Shown: in pieces, positions 7,040 through 14,009 of the stretch
Position numbering within the stretch: the stretch's first letter is position 1
How the letters are laid out: each line of letters starts with the position of its first letter
DNA from: Cloacimonetes bacterium TCS62
GTDB taxonomy: Bacteria; Cloacimonadota; Cloacimonadia; Cloacimonadales; TCS61
DNA length: 14,009 bases
Direction of reading: 5' to 3'
Assembly (NCBI GenBank): GCA_001577185.1
Contig: LSCM01000014.1
Location: 1 to 14,009, forward strand
Translations under genes and position numbers: made by a program
Notes under the pieces: generated by a model
Told to the model about the DNA's origin: nothing
Databases searched by the model: none
What the model saw: the letters and a program-made list of their open reading frames with translations, nothing else

Positions 7040-8290
7040 ATGGAAATTGCCATTATAGGTTTTGGTGCTGCGGCTATCGGCTTTATCGAAAAAATCAAAG
7101 ATTCTGACCACAAAATCCACATATACGAAAAAAGCAAAGATGTTTATTCCTCTAGTATTTCAGGTATTCGAGCTGATGGAAAATTATTTGTTTCCAAGAA
7201 AATGGGAGGAAATATAGATGTAGATATAAATCTACAGAAGCAATTAGTAGATTTCTATATCAACCAAACAGAAGATGGCAAATACGAAAAGGGAAGTTCA
7301 TTTGCTGACGAGCAATATTATAAAATTTTTTACGAGCAAGGATTCTTACCAATTCTTTCAGATTTTTATCATCTGGGAACTGATCAGTTAAAGAAAATCT
7401 TATACAATATTTATGAAGATTTCCAAAGCAGAAAAAATATTCATTTTCACTTTAATTCGAAGATCGAAAATATCGAACCTATAGCTGGAAAAGTCATTTT
7501 GAATAATGATGAAACTTATGATAAAGTTATAGTAAGTGTTGGAAGAAGTGGTCATAAACTTGTTAAATCAATTATAAAGAAATTTCCTAAACTAATCTTA
7601 GATAACACTAAAGTAGATATCGGTGTTCGTTTTGAATTACCTAACCATATTGTTGAAGACCTTAATGATAAAATGTATGAATTCAAAATAAAATACAAAT
7701 CAAAAACAGGATATATGGTGAGAACTTTCTGTAATAATCCAAGCGGCTTTGTTGTTACGGAAAACTACGGTGATTTTGCAACTGTTAATGGCCATTCAAA
7801 ACTGAAAGACAAATCTAAGAATACAAACTTTGCAATTTTAACTACTGTAAAATTCACCGAACCGTTTGATGATCCAATCGGTTACGGCTCGCATATTGCA
7901 CACCTTACTAATATTCTTGCTGGCGAGAATAAAGTCATTTTACAAACTTATTATAATTTTAAAAATTCCAAGAGAACGAAACATCTATATCGAGTTGAAC
8001 CGACATTAGATGATAATAAATATATCTTGGGAGATATTAACCTTGCTTTTCCACGCAGAATTGCAGAAAGCATCGTAGATTTCATTGAAAATTTAGATAA
8101 AATTGTGCCGGGTATAGCTAATGAAGATAATCTTCTTTATGCTCCAGAAATTAAATTTTATTCTAATATTCTTAACAATGAAGAGTTTGAAAATTTGACA
8201 TTTATCGGAGATTGTTCCGGTGCTACAAGATCAATAATTTACGCGACAGCTCACGGTTGGATCACTGCTGAGGATATTTTGAAACAATAA
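7040..8290 (+). CDS. FAD-dependent dehydrogenase, COG2509-like
   Basis: A 416 aa flavoprotein. The N-terminus holds the Rossmann fold for FAD (I-I-G-F-G-A-A-A-I-G at 5-14, acidic E30 after the second strand). K-V-I-V-S-V-G-R-S-G at 162-171 marks return to the FAD domain. The middle has G-V-R-F-E at 195-199, R-T-F-C at 228-231 and V-N-G-H-S at 249-253, which match the COG2509 family of uncharacterised FAD-dependent dehydrogenases. The C-terminus has F-I-G-D-C-S-G-A-T-R-S at 388-398 followed by a helix, the usual FAD-closing segment; relatives normally read G-D-G-S-G and R-G there. There is no signal peptide, so it is cytoplasmic. The substrate is unknown. It appears to be a single-gene unit, bounded by terminators on both sides. 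Confidence 0.85.
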   Translation: MEIAIIGFGAAAIGFIEKIKDSDHKIHIYEKSKDVYSSSISGIRADGKLFVSKKMGGNIDVDINLQKQLVDFYINQTEDGKYEKGSSFADEQYYKIFYEQGFLPILSDFYHLGTDQLKKILYNIYEDFQSRKNIHFHFNSKIENIEPIAGKVILNNDETYDKVIVSVGRSGHKLVKSIIKKFPKLILDNTKVDIGVRFELPNHIVEDLNDKMYEFKIKYKSKTGYMVRTFCNNPSGFVVTENYGDFATVNGHSKLKDKSKNTNFAILTTVKFTEPFDDPIGYGSHIAHLTNILAGENKVILQTYYNFKNSKRTKHLYRVEPTLDDNKYILGDINLAFPRRIAESIVDFIENLDKIVPGIANEDNLLYAPEIKFYSNILNNEEFENLTFIGDCSGATRSIIYATAHGWITAEDILKQ

Positions 8291-8371
8291 CTTTCATAAG
8301 TTTTTGCTCTAGTAGAAGTTTAAGTGAATCTTAAGATTTAAAAAAAAATTAAAAAAAGTTTAAACAAAAAG

Positions 8372-8402
8372 AAAGCCACCTGTAAACCAGATGGCTTTTG
8401 TT
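8372..8402. terminator. Bidirectional terminator between convergent genes
   Basis: Arms AAAGCCACCTG (8372-8382) and CAGATGGCTTT (8388-8398) form an 11-position stem with a 5-nt loop. On the plus strand it is followed by TTTTGTT and has one C-A mismatch. Read on the minus strand the same position becomes a G-U wobble, so the stem is complete, and the transcript then runs into CTTTTTGTTT and further T-runs. It therefore serves the FAD gene (plus) and, probably better, the minus-strand sorting-domain remnant. Confidence 0.85.
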
Positions 8403-8420
8403 AAACATCTTGTAACTCCT

Positions 8421-9101
8421 TTAAGAGCAGCATTTTTTTATGTCGATTATTCTGTCATTAACTTTTAACTGATAAAAATATATACTACTTGTTACAGGTA
8501 TATTATTTTCATCTTTTCCGTTCCACTGTATGGAATGCTGTCCAGCTGGTATTTCATCTTTTACAAACCTTTTAACCAATTGTCCTTTGATATTATATAT
8601 ATCGACAACTACGGGTGATATTTCGCGAACAGAATAAAAGATCGTCGTTGAAGGACTACGTCCGGCCCCGGCAGCTGCCGGGTTAAAAGGATTAGGATAA
8701 TTCTGGCCCAGATATACTTTACATTCAGCTAAGTCATTAGTTTCTACTAAAGGTTCAAGAAGAAAATTTTGCGTGATCGCATTATCCTCGATCTCAATAT
8801 TATTTACATTCTGAGTGACATATCCATTCATCCAACAGCTAGCATCATATGTTTCATTTGGAAGATCAATATAATAGTAACCATTCATATCGGCTTGAAT
8901 TTCGGCCCAATATGTAGGAGAATTAACATTAATATTAGCATAAGGAATAGGATCGGACGTAAATGAATCATACACATATCCTTCTAAGGATCCATTAAAT
9001 ATCACCGGTTTTAATTCGATATTTAACTCTACTATTCCGTTATTTATCGTAACTTCATCATAATAAGAGAGATAATTTTGATGGTTCGTATTTACATCAG
9101 T
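8421..9101 (-). pseudogene. Remnant of a T9SS-sorted secreted protein (carboxypeptidase-regulatory-like repeat plus sorting domain)
   Basis: On the minus strand 226 codons are open. The first 32 residues look like the last strands of one carboxypeptidase-regulatory-like beta domain (Y-Y-D-E-V-T-I-N-N-G). A complete repeat follows (G-S-L-E-G-Y-V-Y-D to F-L-L-E-P-L), then a T9SS type-A sorting domain (N-Y-P-N-P-F-N-P). Upstream it ends at an in-frame TGA (9102-9104), with no signal peptide and no start that makes sense; GTG at 9003-9005 is available but falls inside a domain boundary. The sorting motif carries a nine-residue insertion (8652-8678). The C-terminus ends D-I-K-K-C-C-S, but adding one base to the A7 tract (8433-8439) gives K-K-M-L-L-L-K and a stop at 8401-8403. 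I read it as a 5'-truncated, frameshifted relic of a surface or secreted protein. A short expressed version cannot be excluded. Confidence 0.7.
8652..8678 (-). repeat. In-frame GC-rich palindromic insertion in the sorting motif
   Basis: These 27 nt encode A-A-A-G-A-G-R-S-P between the conserved N-P-F-N-P and S-T-T-I of the T9SS domain. They are 74 percent GC (20 of 27) in an AT-rich gene. The segment overlaps a perfect 16-nt palindrome, CCCGGCAGCTGCCGGG (8667-8682), and contains a second inverted repeat, GGAC-TAC-GTCC (8653-8663). The other sorting domain in this window reads N-P-F-N-P-I-T-T-I without any insertion. No second copy of the element is present here. Confidence 0.6.
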
Positions 9102-9104
9102 TCA

Positions 9105-9341
9105 TGTAGCAGTTCTGTTCGATCTGCTGAGCATTTGAAGCGCCATCTTATAACTTCCTATATGGCAAATAATTACGACACTGCAATCTCGAAACTTTTA
9201 TTATTACAAGTAATTGCAGAGATACAAAGCTCTAAGTTACTATTTTATGGTGTGAATTATTTTGATACTATGAGATAATCCCAAAATTATATCTGCAATA
9301 TTATAGAACCTTAATGGATATTATATTACTTTAGAAAATTT
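9105..9341. other. Intergenic region without a supported gene
   Basis: This gap of about 240 nt lies between the phosphorylase stop and the open part of the sorting-domain remnant. A 66-codon plus-strand frame (9078-9278) and short minus-strand frames cross it, but none has a ribosome binding site or a recognisable motif. No terminator hairpin follows the phosphorylase stop. The region may be debris from the event that removed the front of the remnant gene; its origin is not recognisable by eye. Confidence 0.4.
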
Positions 9342-12300
9342 TTAGCCTAAGGTGATATTTATCCTGTTTATTTTTCTATCACGGATTTTTTTAACTATGT
9401 CACCTTCTAACACATTTTTCTTATAAATGGTTGAAACACCACTGGAATCGATAACTTCGTATGAGATCGGGGAAACTGCTTTCTTGCCAAAAGTATCTGC
9501 TGATTTTGGATTTTGATAAGAAATAATTATACTTCCCAAAAACATAAAGCTAAAACTATTTTCCGGAAATGTAACTTTCTGCCATTTACCATCGATCAAA
9601 AATCTGTGATCCTGTGCCTCTTTTGCAAACAACCAACCGGGAATTGCAGGTTTAAGATTTAGTCGTAATTCACCATTTTCTTTCATGCTAAACGGTTTGG
9701 GACCAACAGTCATTAGAAGCAAAATGTGAATGAATTCAGCTGTAGCTCCGCTTAATCTTGCTACAAACCCATTCCCATGAATAGAAGGATCTGGATTGGC
9801 ACTGCTAACAATAAACGAAGAATTTTCCAGAATACTTCTTCCGTATATTTCCGGCTTAAAGAATGGTACAAAGATGTTTTTAAAATCGCAATAAAATTCT
9901 TTGTAGAGACCATTACGTAAGATTTCCAGCATATATTTATATTCCATATGCAACCATATCGATTCATTTTCGAACCAACCTGGGGAAAAGGTCCTAGCTC
10001 GTCCGATCTCGTGTGGTTGGTCTTTCAGAGATTCGTTGACTTTATACATCCCAAGTTCTTTGTCGAAGAGAGCACTGTTCCTTATATTTTTTACCAGTTC
10101 TTTTGCTTTTTCTTTCTCTGGTTTGCAGCGCAAATAATGCACAGGACCTTCCAGAAACAGTGGTAAATGTTTTTGCCTGAATTTTTTTGCCTGGAAACAG
10201 TGCAAACCTTTGGAATTCAATTTCACTACCTTTTCACCTGCAGAAGTTTCACATTCGATCTCCGTATAATCTGTTACTTCATTTATGAAGTATGTGGAGA
10301 TCACCTTATTTTCTTTACCCCAGGCTCTTTCGAGACCTTTATCTATTTTGTTCAAACACAAACTAAGGAAATCTTTTAATTTTTTTAAAGAGAGTTTCAC
10401 CTCTTTTCCGCTGATTCCAAACCTAGTCATTTCACGATAAGATTCTTTGGCGGTAGTTACTTTATCCCAGAACTCGAATAAGGATAGTTCGGCTTGCAGA
10501 GCATCGAACAGGGTTTGCATTAATGTTGCCAGCTCATCGAAAATTAACCACTCTTTTTCATTGAGATTTAATCGGTTAAATGCATCCATAAGAAAGAGAA
10601 TGTGTCTTTTAACTTCGAGGGTTTCGTTTAAACTGGACCCGAATAGACCAGGTAAACCGTTGAGTGCATCGTACCAGTTTGGCTTATCGGCTTCCATCTC
10701 GATACCCACACCCTTTGGATCTAAAGAAGCCATTTTATTTGCGATCAAACAGATAAATGTATTGATCAAATACGTTTTATAAGTTTTTCCCCTACCAAAT
10801 TTTGTATGTACACGGTTATTATTTTCACTTCGAGCATTGATCATTTCCTCTTTTTCTTCATCAAAAGCAACCGAATTCAGTTGCATTTTTTTACCGTCCC
10901 AAATTACATATTTTTCATCACGAGGTAGCACACGATGGGGATTATCATAAAAAGAAAAAGTTTTCTTCTCAAATAACAGATAATGTAATTTCTCAGGATA
11001 AATTGCCAGATAATTTTCTAATAGATCTAGATTATAAGTCCAATGATCTGTCCAGTAACTCTCTCCATATTCTGTGATATGTATCTTTTCACAATTTTTG
11101 AGCAGATCGCTGATGAATATTTCTACTTCATTCTTTATGTGTATCTTGTTATCTTTAATAAAAGACAGTAATTCACCAGGTGCAAAAGCTACTTCAGTAA
11201 ATTCTTTTATTTCATCAAGATCTTTTATATCAAGATGTTTTAAGGCAGCTGCCCGGAAAGATGCTTCGTTCGAAACCTTGAAACGTGTTTCCCTGATAAC
11301 CAACGGATTAAAGCCATCAAGCTGGATAAGATCATAAAATTGTTCAACATTATTTTCTTTTACGTCTGGATTAAAAAATAGGTCGTTACGTCGATTCTGA
11401 TTTACATCGCGATAATTACCATTACCCTGTGAGTAATAGGTGGGATTCAATCGATAATCATTATAATCTCTTTCCAGGTCTCCATGCTTGCGAGAATAAA
11501 GATGTAATGTCATTTTAGAGTTATTGCCGATTAAGGTATGAGGGAAGCCACCTCGGAGAATATTATCCAGGAAATTCTGTCTTGTATAAAGGTTAAGAAC
11601 CGATTCGCTACTGGAAAGGAAGTTTTTCTGAGTTAAAGCTTCTATGATGTTTTTATTATCCGACCTTTTTGTTTCCACATAATCCTGGTTTGTAATTATA
11701 GGAAGTAAACTGTTCAATTCATCTATCGAACGACTATGTCCGATAATAGAGTTGTAGGTGAAAGATCCTCCTGCCGAAATCGAACTTTTAAAATAGCCCA
11801 TGGCACTGGGCAAACGATTTTCCAGAACTTGTCCTTCATACATTTTCTGCACAGGATCTGTAAGAAAACGTTCTGGATAGTTATAATCGCTCTGAGAACC
11901 GAAGATCTTAACAGGATCTACAATCGGAGAGATCATCCTGGAGCCATCTTCGGCGTCTTCGAATCCCACATAAAAATTTCCCTTTTTTATATGAACTACT
12001 TCGGGACGATCGGCAGGTTCAACTTTACCGCGAAAGAAGGGAATTCCTGTTTCATAATTACTAACTTCCACAAATGCTTCTACCAGTCTGCGAATAAATT
12101 TTAACCCGATGTTATCGATGCCGTAAGGAACAATCAGAGGAAGTCCGTCCAGACCTTCGAGTTCAAAAGCGTGGTTATTCATATTTTGAATCTTGAGCGT
12201 ACGGATGAGTCCCGCATATTTATCCTGTGGAACGTTGAAGTAGTCAACCGTAAACTTCAGCCCGAGAGTGTGGTTTTCTTCTTCCAGAGTTAATCTTGCA

Positions 12301-12662
12301 GGTGCAATGATCATTCTTTGTGTTTTTTTCATTTCTCTCGAAAGGTGATGATTCTGAAAAGGTTCGTAATAGGAGATCGACTCGTGGGAAAGCGGTTTGA
12401 TGAATGTTCTGAATCCCTGTGAAGTCGTTAGTTGATAGGCTCGATTAGCAGGCAGAAACTCCATTATCGGTTTATCTTTGCCCTCTATTCCCATGCTACA
12501 GATACATTGACCTCGATTCACATAAAAAGTCCACATGGGGATGCCGACTTTGCCTGCAACTCCCGGGAAGAAACTTGAAAATAGTTTTGTAGAATTATAG
12601 TCTGAAATAACGAATTCACCATTATCTCTTAGTCGATAACGATTTTCTTTCTGGTTAGACAA
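9342..12662 (-). CDS. Long-form GH94-type glycoside phosphorylase (cellobiose phosphorylase-like / 1,2-beta-oligoglucan phosphorylase-like)
   Basis: A 1,106 aa protein starting at TTG 12662, preceded by AAGGAGG (12669-12675, 6 nt spacing). An in-frame ATG at 12713 lies inside the upstream hairpin and lacks a ribosome binding site. GH94 enzymes cleave beta-glucosidic bonds with phosphate, inverting the anomeric centre to give alpha-glucose-1-phosphate. N-terminal signatures include F-F-P-G-V-A-G-K-V-G-I-P-M-W and Y-V-N-R-G-Q (about 31-52). The barrel motif N-W-Y-D-A-L-N-G-L-P-G-L-F-G (about 662-675) carries D665, the candidate general acid in the W-N-D position of the family. N-P-D-P-S-I-H-G-N-G-F-V-A-R-L-S-G-A-T-A-E-F (about 956-977) belongs to the phosphate/substrate end of the barrel. 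The size is close to 1,2-beta-oligoglucan phosphorylases (about 1,100 aa) and exceeds ordinary cellobiose phosphorylases (about 800 aa). There is no signal peptide, so it acts in the cytoplasm. Substrate is not determinable by eye. Confidence 0.85.
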   Translation of the reverse strand: MSNQKENRYRLRDNGEFVISDYNSTKLFSSFFPGVAGKVGIPMWTFYVNRGQCICSMGIEGKDKPIMEFLPANRAYQLTTSQGFRTFIKPLSHESISYYEPFQNHHLSREMKKTQRMIIAPARLTLEEENHTLGLKFTVDYFNVPQDKYAGLIRTLKIQNMNNHAFELEGLDGLPLIVPYGIDNIGLKFIRRLVEAFVEVSNYETGIPFFRGKVEPADRPEVVHIKKGNFYVGFEDAEDGSRMISPIVDPVKIFGSQSDYNYPERFLTDPVQKMYEGQVLENRLPSAMGYFKSSISAGGSFTYNSIIGHSRSIDELNSLLPIITNQDYVETKRSDNKNIIEALTQKNFLSSSESVLNLYTRQNFLDNILRGGFPHTLIGNNSKMTLHLYSRKHGDLERDYNDYRLNPTYYSQGNGNYRDVNQNRRNDLFFNPDVKENNVEQFYDLIQLDGFNPLVIRETRFKVSNEASFRAAALKHLDIKDLDEIKEFTEVAFAPGELLSFIKDNKIHIKNEVEIFISDLLKNCEKIHITEYGESYWTDHWTYNLDLLENYLAIYPEKLHYLLFEKKTFSFYDNPHRVLPRDEKYVIWDGKKMQLNSVAFDEEKEEMINARSENNNRVHTKFGRGKTYKTYLINTFICLIANKMASLDPKGVGIEMEADKPNWYDALNGLPGLFGSSLNETLEVKRHILFLMDAFNRLNLNEKEWLIFDELATLMQTLFDALQAELSLFEFWDKVTTAKESYREMTRFGISGKEVKLSLKKLKDFLSLCLNKIDKGLERAWGKENKVISTYFINEVTDYTEIECETSAGEKVVKLNSKGLHCFQAKKFRQKHLPLFLEGPVHYLRCKPEKEKAKELVKNIRNSALFDKELGMYKVNESLKDQPHEIGRARTFSPGWFENESIWLHMEYKYMLEILRNGLYKEFYCDFKNIFVPFFKPEIYGRSILENSSFIVSSANPDPSIHGNGFVARLSGATAEFIHILLLMTVGPKPFSMKENGELRLNLKPAIPGWLFAKEAQDHRFLIDGKWQKVTFPENSFSFMFLGSIIISYQNPKSADTFGKKAVSPISYEVIDSSGVSTIYKKNVLEGDIVKKIRDRKINRINITLG

Positions 12663-12668
12663 GAATAT

Positions 12669-12675
12669 CCTCCTT
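12669..12675 (-). promoter_or_regulatory. Ribosome binding site selecting the TTG start of the phosphorylase
   Basis: The minus-strand reading is AAGGAGG, 6 nt before TTG at 12662-12660. The protein from this TTG begins with the polar, family-like stretch S-N-Q-K-E-N-R-Y-R-L. The 17 extra codons from the ATG at 12713 encode part of a hairpin and this ribosome binding site. The TTG start is therefore strongly preferred. Confidence 0.8.
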
Positions 12676-12691
12676 GTTGATAATATTTTAT

Positions 12692-12738
12692 GCAAATGCA
12701 GCCTGCACAACATCTTGTACAGGCTGCCATCAATTTGC
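12692..12738 (-). terminator. Long intergenic stem-loop upstream of the phosphorylase
   Basis: Arms 12698-12710 and 12715-12727 pair over 13 positions with a 4-nt loop; the single non-Watson-Crick position is a G-U wobble when read on the minus strand. GCAAAT (12692-12697) and ATTTGC (12733-12738) extend the stem across a 5-nt bulge and reach the stop codon of the upstream gene. In the minus-strand transcript the stem is followed by A-T-rich sequence without a long U-run. It may be an inefficient terminator, an attenuator or an mRNA-stabilising processing hairpin between the two genes. Confidence 0.55.
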
Positions 12739-14009
12739 TACTTCAGCAATACCATGCGTTTTGCATCGACAACATTTCCATCTACTTCCAATTTATAGAA
12801 ATAAATTCCGGAAGCTGCATTCTCAGCTTTCCATTGTTTCTGATAGGAATTCGCATCACTATAGGTATCAACGAGTTTTTCTACAATTCTTCCTTTTGCA
12901 TCATAGATATTCAGGGAAACATGAGCCGGTTTGCTAATGGAATAATTTATTGTAGTTATCGGATTGAAAGGATTTGGGTAGTTGTTCCCCAAAAATGCTG
13001 ATATGACCGGTGCTGTATTTTCGTCAATTCCAGATGCATCGTTATAGAAATAAACATTATCAACATAAACTGTATTAGGTCCTGGATCTGCAGAAATGAT
13101 CATTTGAGCAAGATGTTCTTGTGTTGTTAAATCTGCAAAATCAGACATCGGAATCTCAAAATGAATCCATTGTTCAGTTGCCAAAGCTGGGTTAGTAGTT
13201 TCATCAAAAGTAAGTTCATGTTCTACATCATCACCACCGCTGTATGCGCCATCTGCACCAAAATCTACAAGTTTAATTTTGAATACTGCAGGAGCTGCAG
13301 TTGGGTCGGGTGTCCAAATATCTATGCAGAAATATGTCATTGCAGACACGTCAATTGTTTGTGATGTAAACTCAATTCCTGCATAAACCAGGTTTGTATA
13401 AAGTTTCACATCATCACCAGCAATCTGCACATCAGTAACATCTGCTTGATCCCAAACAGCTGACCAGGTATCAACTACTACATCAGTATAAGCATTGCTA
13501 AATAAAGAGATCACATTAGCTTCTGGAATTGTTGGAACAGGTGCTGGTGCATCAGGTTCAGGAATGGCAATTTGAGGATGGAATGAAATATTGTCAAAAT
13601 AACAGATATTATCCTGAGTTCTGCCATCTAAATCAAAATCCGGGAAGATAACAATTTGATCATATCCGGTCTCCATTTTTGCAGTAAAATCAAAAGTTAA
13701 TTCTTCCCATTCATTTACTACAGTGTTAGCAACTTTGATCTCACCCAAAGACCATCCGTCTGGTTTTACCACTTTTATGCCAACATCACTAATTACAGGT
13801 TTCCAAACCATAATCTTAATTGTACAATTGGTTTCATCTAAATTAAAAGTTCCAATATCTGCACCATGCAAGGTTTCACAGCCAGCCCAGGGTTGACCTG
13901 TCTCTAAAGCAGTAAATTTTGCCACAGTTGCAGATTCGTTCGGTGCTGACACATCGGGATTAGCTATGATCTCTAGCGGTGGATTAGTATCATTTTCAAA
14001 TACTGTCCA
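12738..14009 (-). CDS. Secreted carbohydrate-binding-like protein with T9SS sorting domain (5' part outside window)
   Basis: The frame is open to the window edge, giving 423 visible residues; the N-terminus with any signal peptide or catalytic domain lies beyond 14009. A GTG at 13950-13952 is not the true start, because homologous-looking sequence continues upstream (W-T-V-F-E-N-D-T-N-P-P-L). Three parts are seen. First is a beta-sandwich module with P-W-A-G-C-E-T and Y-F-D-N-I-S-F, of the kind attached to Bacteroidota glycan-active enzymes. After a proline-rich linker comes a second beta module (N-V-I-S-L-F-S-N-A-Y-T-D-V to V-Y-V-D-N-V-Y-F-Y), resembling modules found beside GH16 beta-glucanases. 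Last is a T9SS type-A domain with N-Y-P-N-P-F-N-P and terminal K-R-M-V-L-L-K. It is probably exported and surface-attached or released. It lies upstream of the phosphorylase on the same strand, consistent with joint glucan use. Confidence 0.8.
   Translation of the reverse strand, partial: WTVFENDTNPPLEIIANPDVSAPNESATVAKFTALETGQPWAGCETLHGADIGTFNLDETNCTIKIMVWKPVISDVGIKVVKPDGWSLGEIKVANTVVNEWEELTFDFTAKMETGYDQIVIFPDFDLDGRTQDNICYFDNISFHPQIAIPEPDAPAPVPTIPEANVISLFSNAYTDVVVDTWSAVWDQADVTDVQIAGDDVKLYTNLVYAGIEFTSQTIDVSAMTYFCIDIWTPDPTAAPAVFKIKLVDFGADGAYSGGDDVEHELTFDETTNPALATEQWIHFEIPMSDFADLTTQEHLAQMIISADPGPNTVYVDNVYFYNDASGIDENTAPVISAFLGNNYPNPFNPITTINYSISKPAHVSLNIYDAKGRIVEKLVDTYSDANSYQKQWKAENAASGIYFYKLEVDGNVVDAKRMVLLK

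Noticed and set aside
8349..8408. A 19-codon minus-strand ORF starting at 8408 after an AAAGGAG sequence
   Set aside because: It reads straight through the terminator hairpin and its T-runs and has no recognisable product. The AAAGGAG is better explained as the lysine-glutamate codons at the end of the restored sorting-domain frame.
9078..9278. A 66-codon plus-strand frame in the gap beside the remnant
   Set aside because: It overlaps the remnant gene, lacks a ribosome binding site and shows no motif. I see no support for a real gene.
12663..12713. ATG at 12713 as the phosphorylase start
   Set aside because: The extra 17 codons cover the intergenic hairpin and the AAGGAGG site and have no family similarity. 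TTG at 12662 is correctly spaced from that site.
12674..13001. Two overlapping plus-strand frames over the sorting-domain region
   Set aside because: They are antisense shadows of the minus-strand sorting domain, whose motifs are clear.
1..14009. CRISPR array, tRNA, rRNA, riboswitch or complete insertion sequence
   Set aside because: Reading by eye found no regularly spaced direct repeats, no cloverleaf-like or rRNA-like sequence, and no transposase signature anywhere in the window. A covariance-model scan was not possible.

Overview
The window comes from an AT-rich anaerobic bacterium. It carries a complete Rnf respiratory operon plus two proteins ending in the Por/type IX secretion (T9SS) C-terminal sorting domain, recognised by the N-Y-P-N-P-F-N-P motif and, in one of them, a terminal K-R-M-V-L-L-K. 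An Rnf complex together with this style of sorting domain and low GC fits the Fibrobacterota-Chlorobiota-Bacteroidota (FCB) superphylum, most likely a Candidatus Cloacimonadota member. The phylum assignment is inference; nothing in the window is a taxonomic marker.

Region 1 (about 200-5953, plus strand) is a tight operon in the order rnfC-rnfD-rnfG-rnfE-rnfA-rnfB, followed 6 nt later by a TPR-repeat gene. All six Rnf subunits are full length. Their cofactor residues are visible: two 4Fe-4S motifs in RnfC, flavinylation threonines in RnfD and RnfG, paired intramembrane cysteines in RnfA and RnfE, and five 4Fe-4S sites in RnfB. The complex couples electron flow between reduced ferredoxin and NAD+ to Na+ or H+ transport across the membrane.

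Region 2 (about 5974-8290, plus strand) holds a bitopic membrane protein with its own likely promoter. It has a signal peptide, an AMIN-like outer domain, one transmembrane helix and a small helix-turn-helix-like cytoplasmic end. A clear terminator follows, then a COG2509-type FAD-dependent dehydrogenase.

Region 3 (about 8372-14009) is on the minus strand, convergent with regions 1-2 and separated from them by a bidirectional hairpin terminator. In transcription order it has three parts: (a) the C-terminal part of a secreted carbohydrate-binding-like protein with a T9SS sorting domain, cut by the window edge; (b) a long (about 1,106 aa) GH94-type glycoside phosphorylase; (c) a decayed T9SS-sorted protein remnant. 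Parts (a) and (b) suggest export of a glucan-binding protein next to cytoplasmic phosphorolysis of imported oligosaccharides. The remnant (c) is the most unusual part of the window. It is cut off at its 5' side by an in-frame stop, it carries an in-frame GC-rich palindromic insertion inside its sorting motif, and a 1-nt slip in an A7 tract removes its canonical C-terminus.
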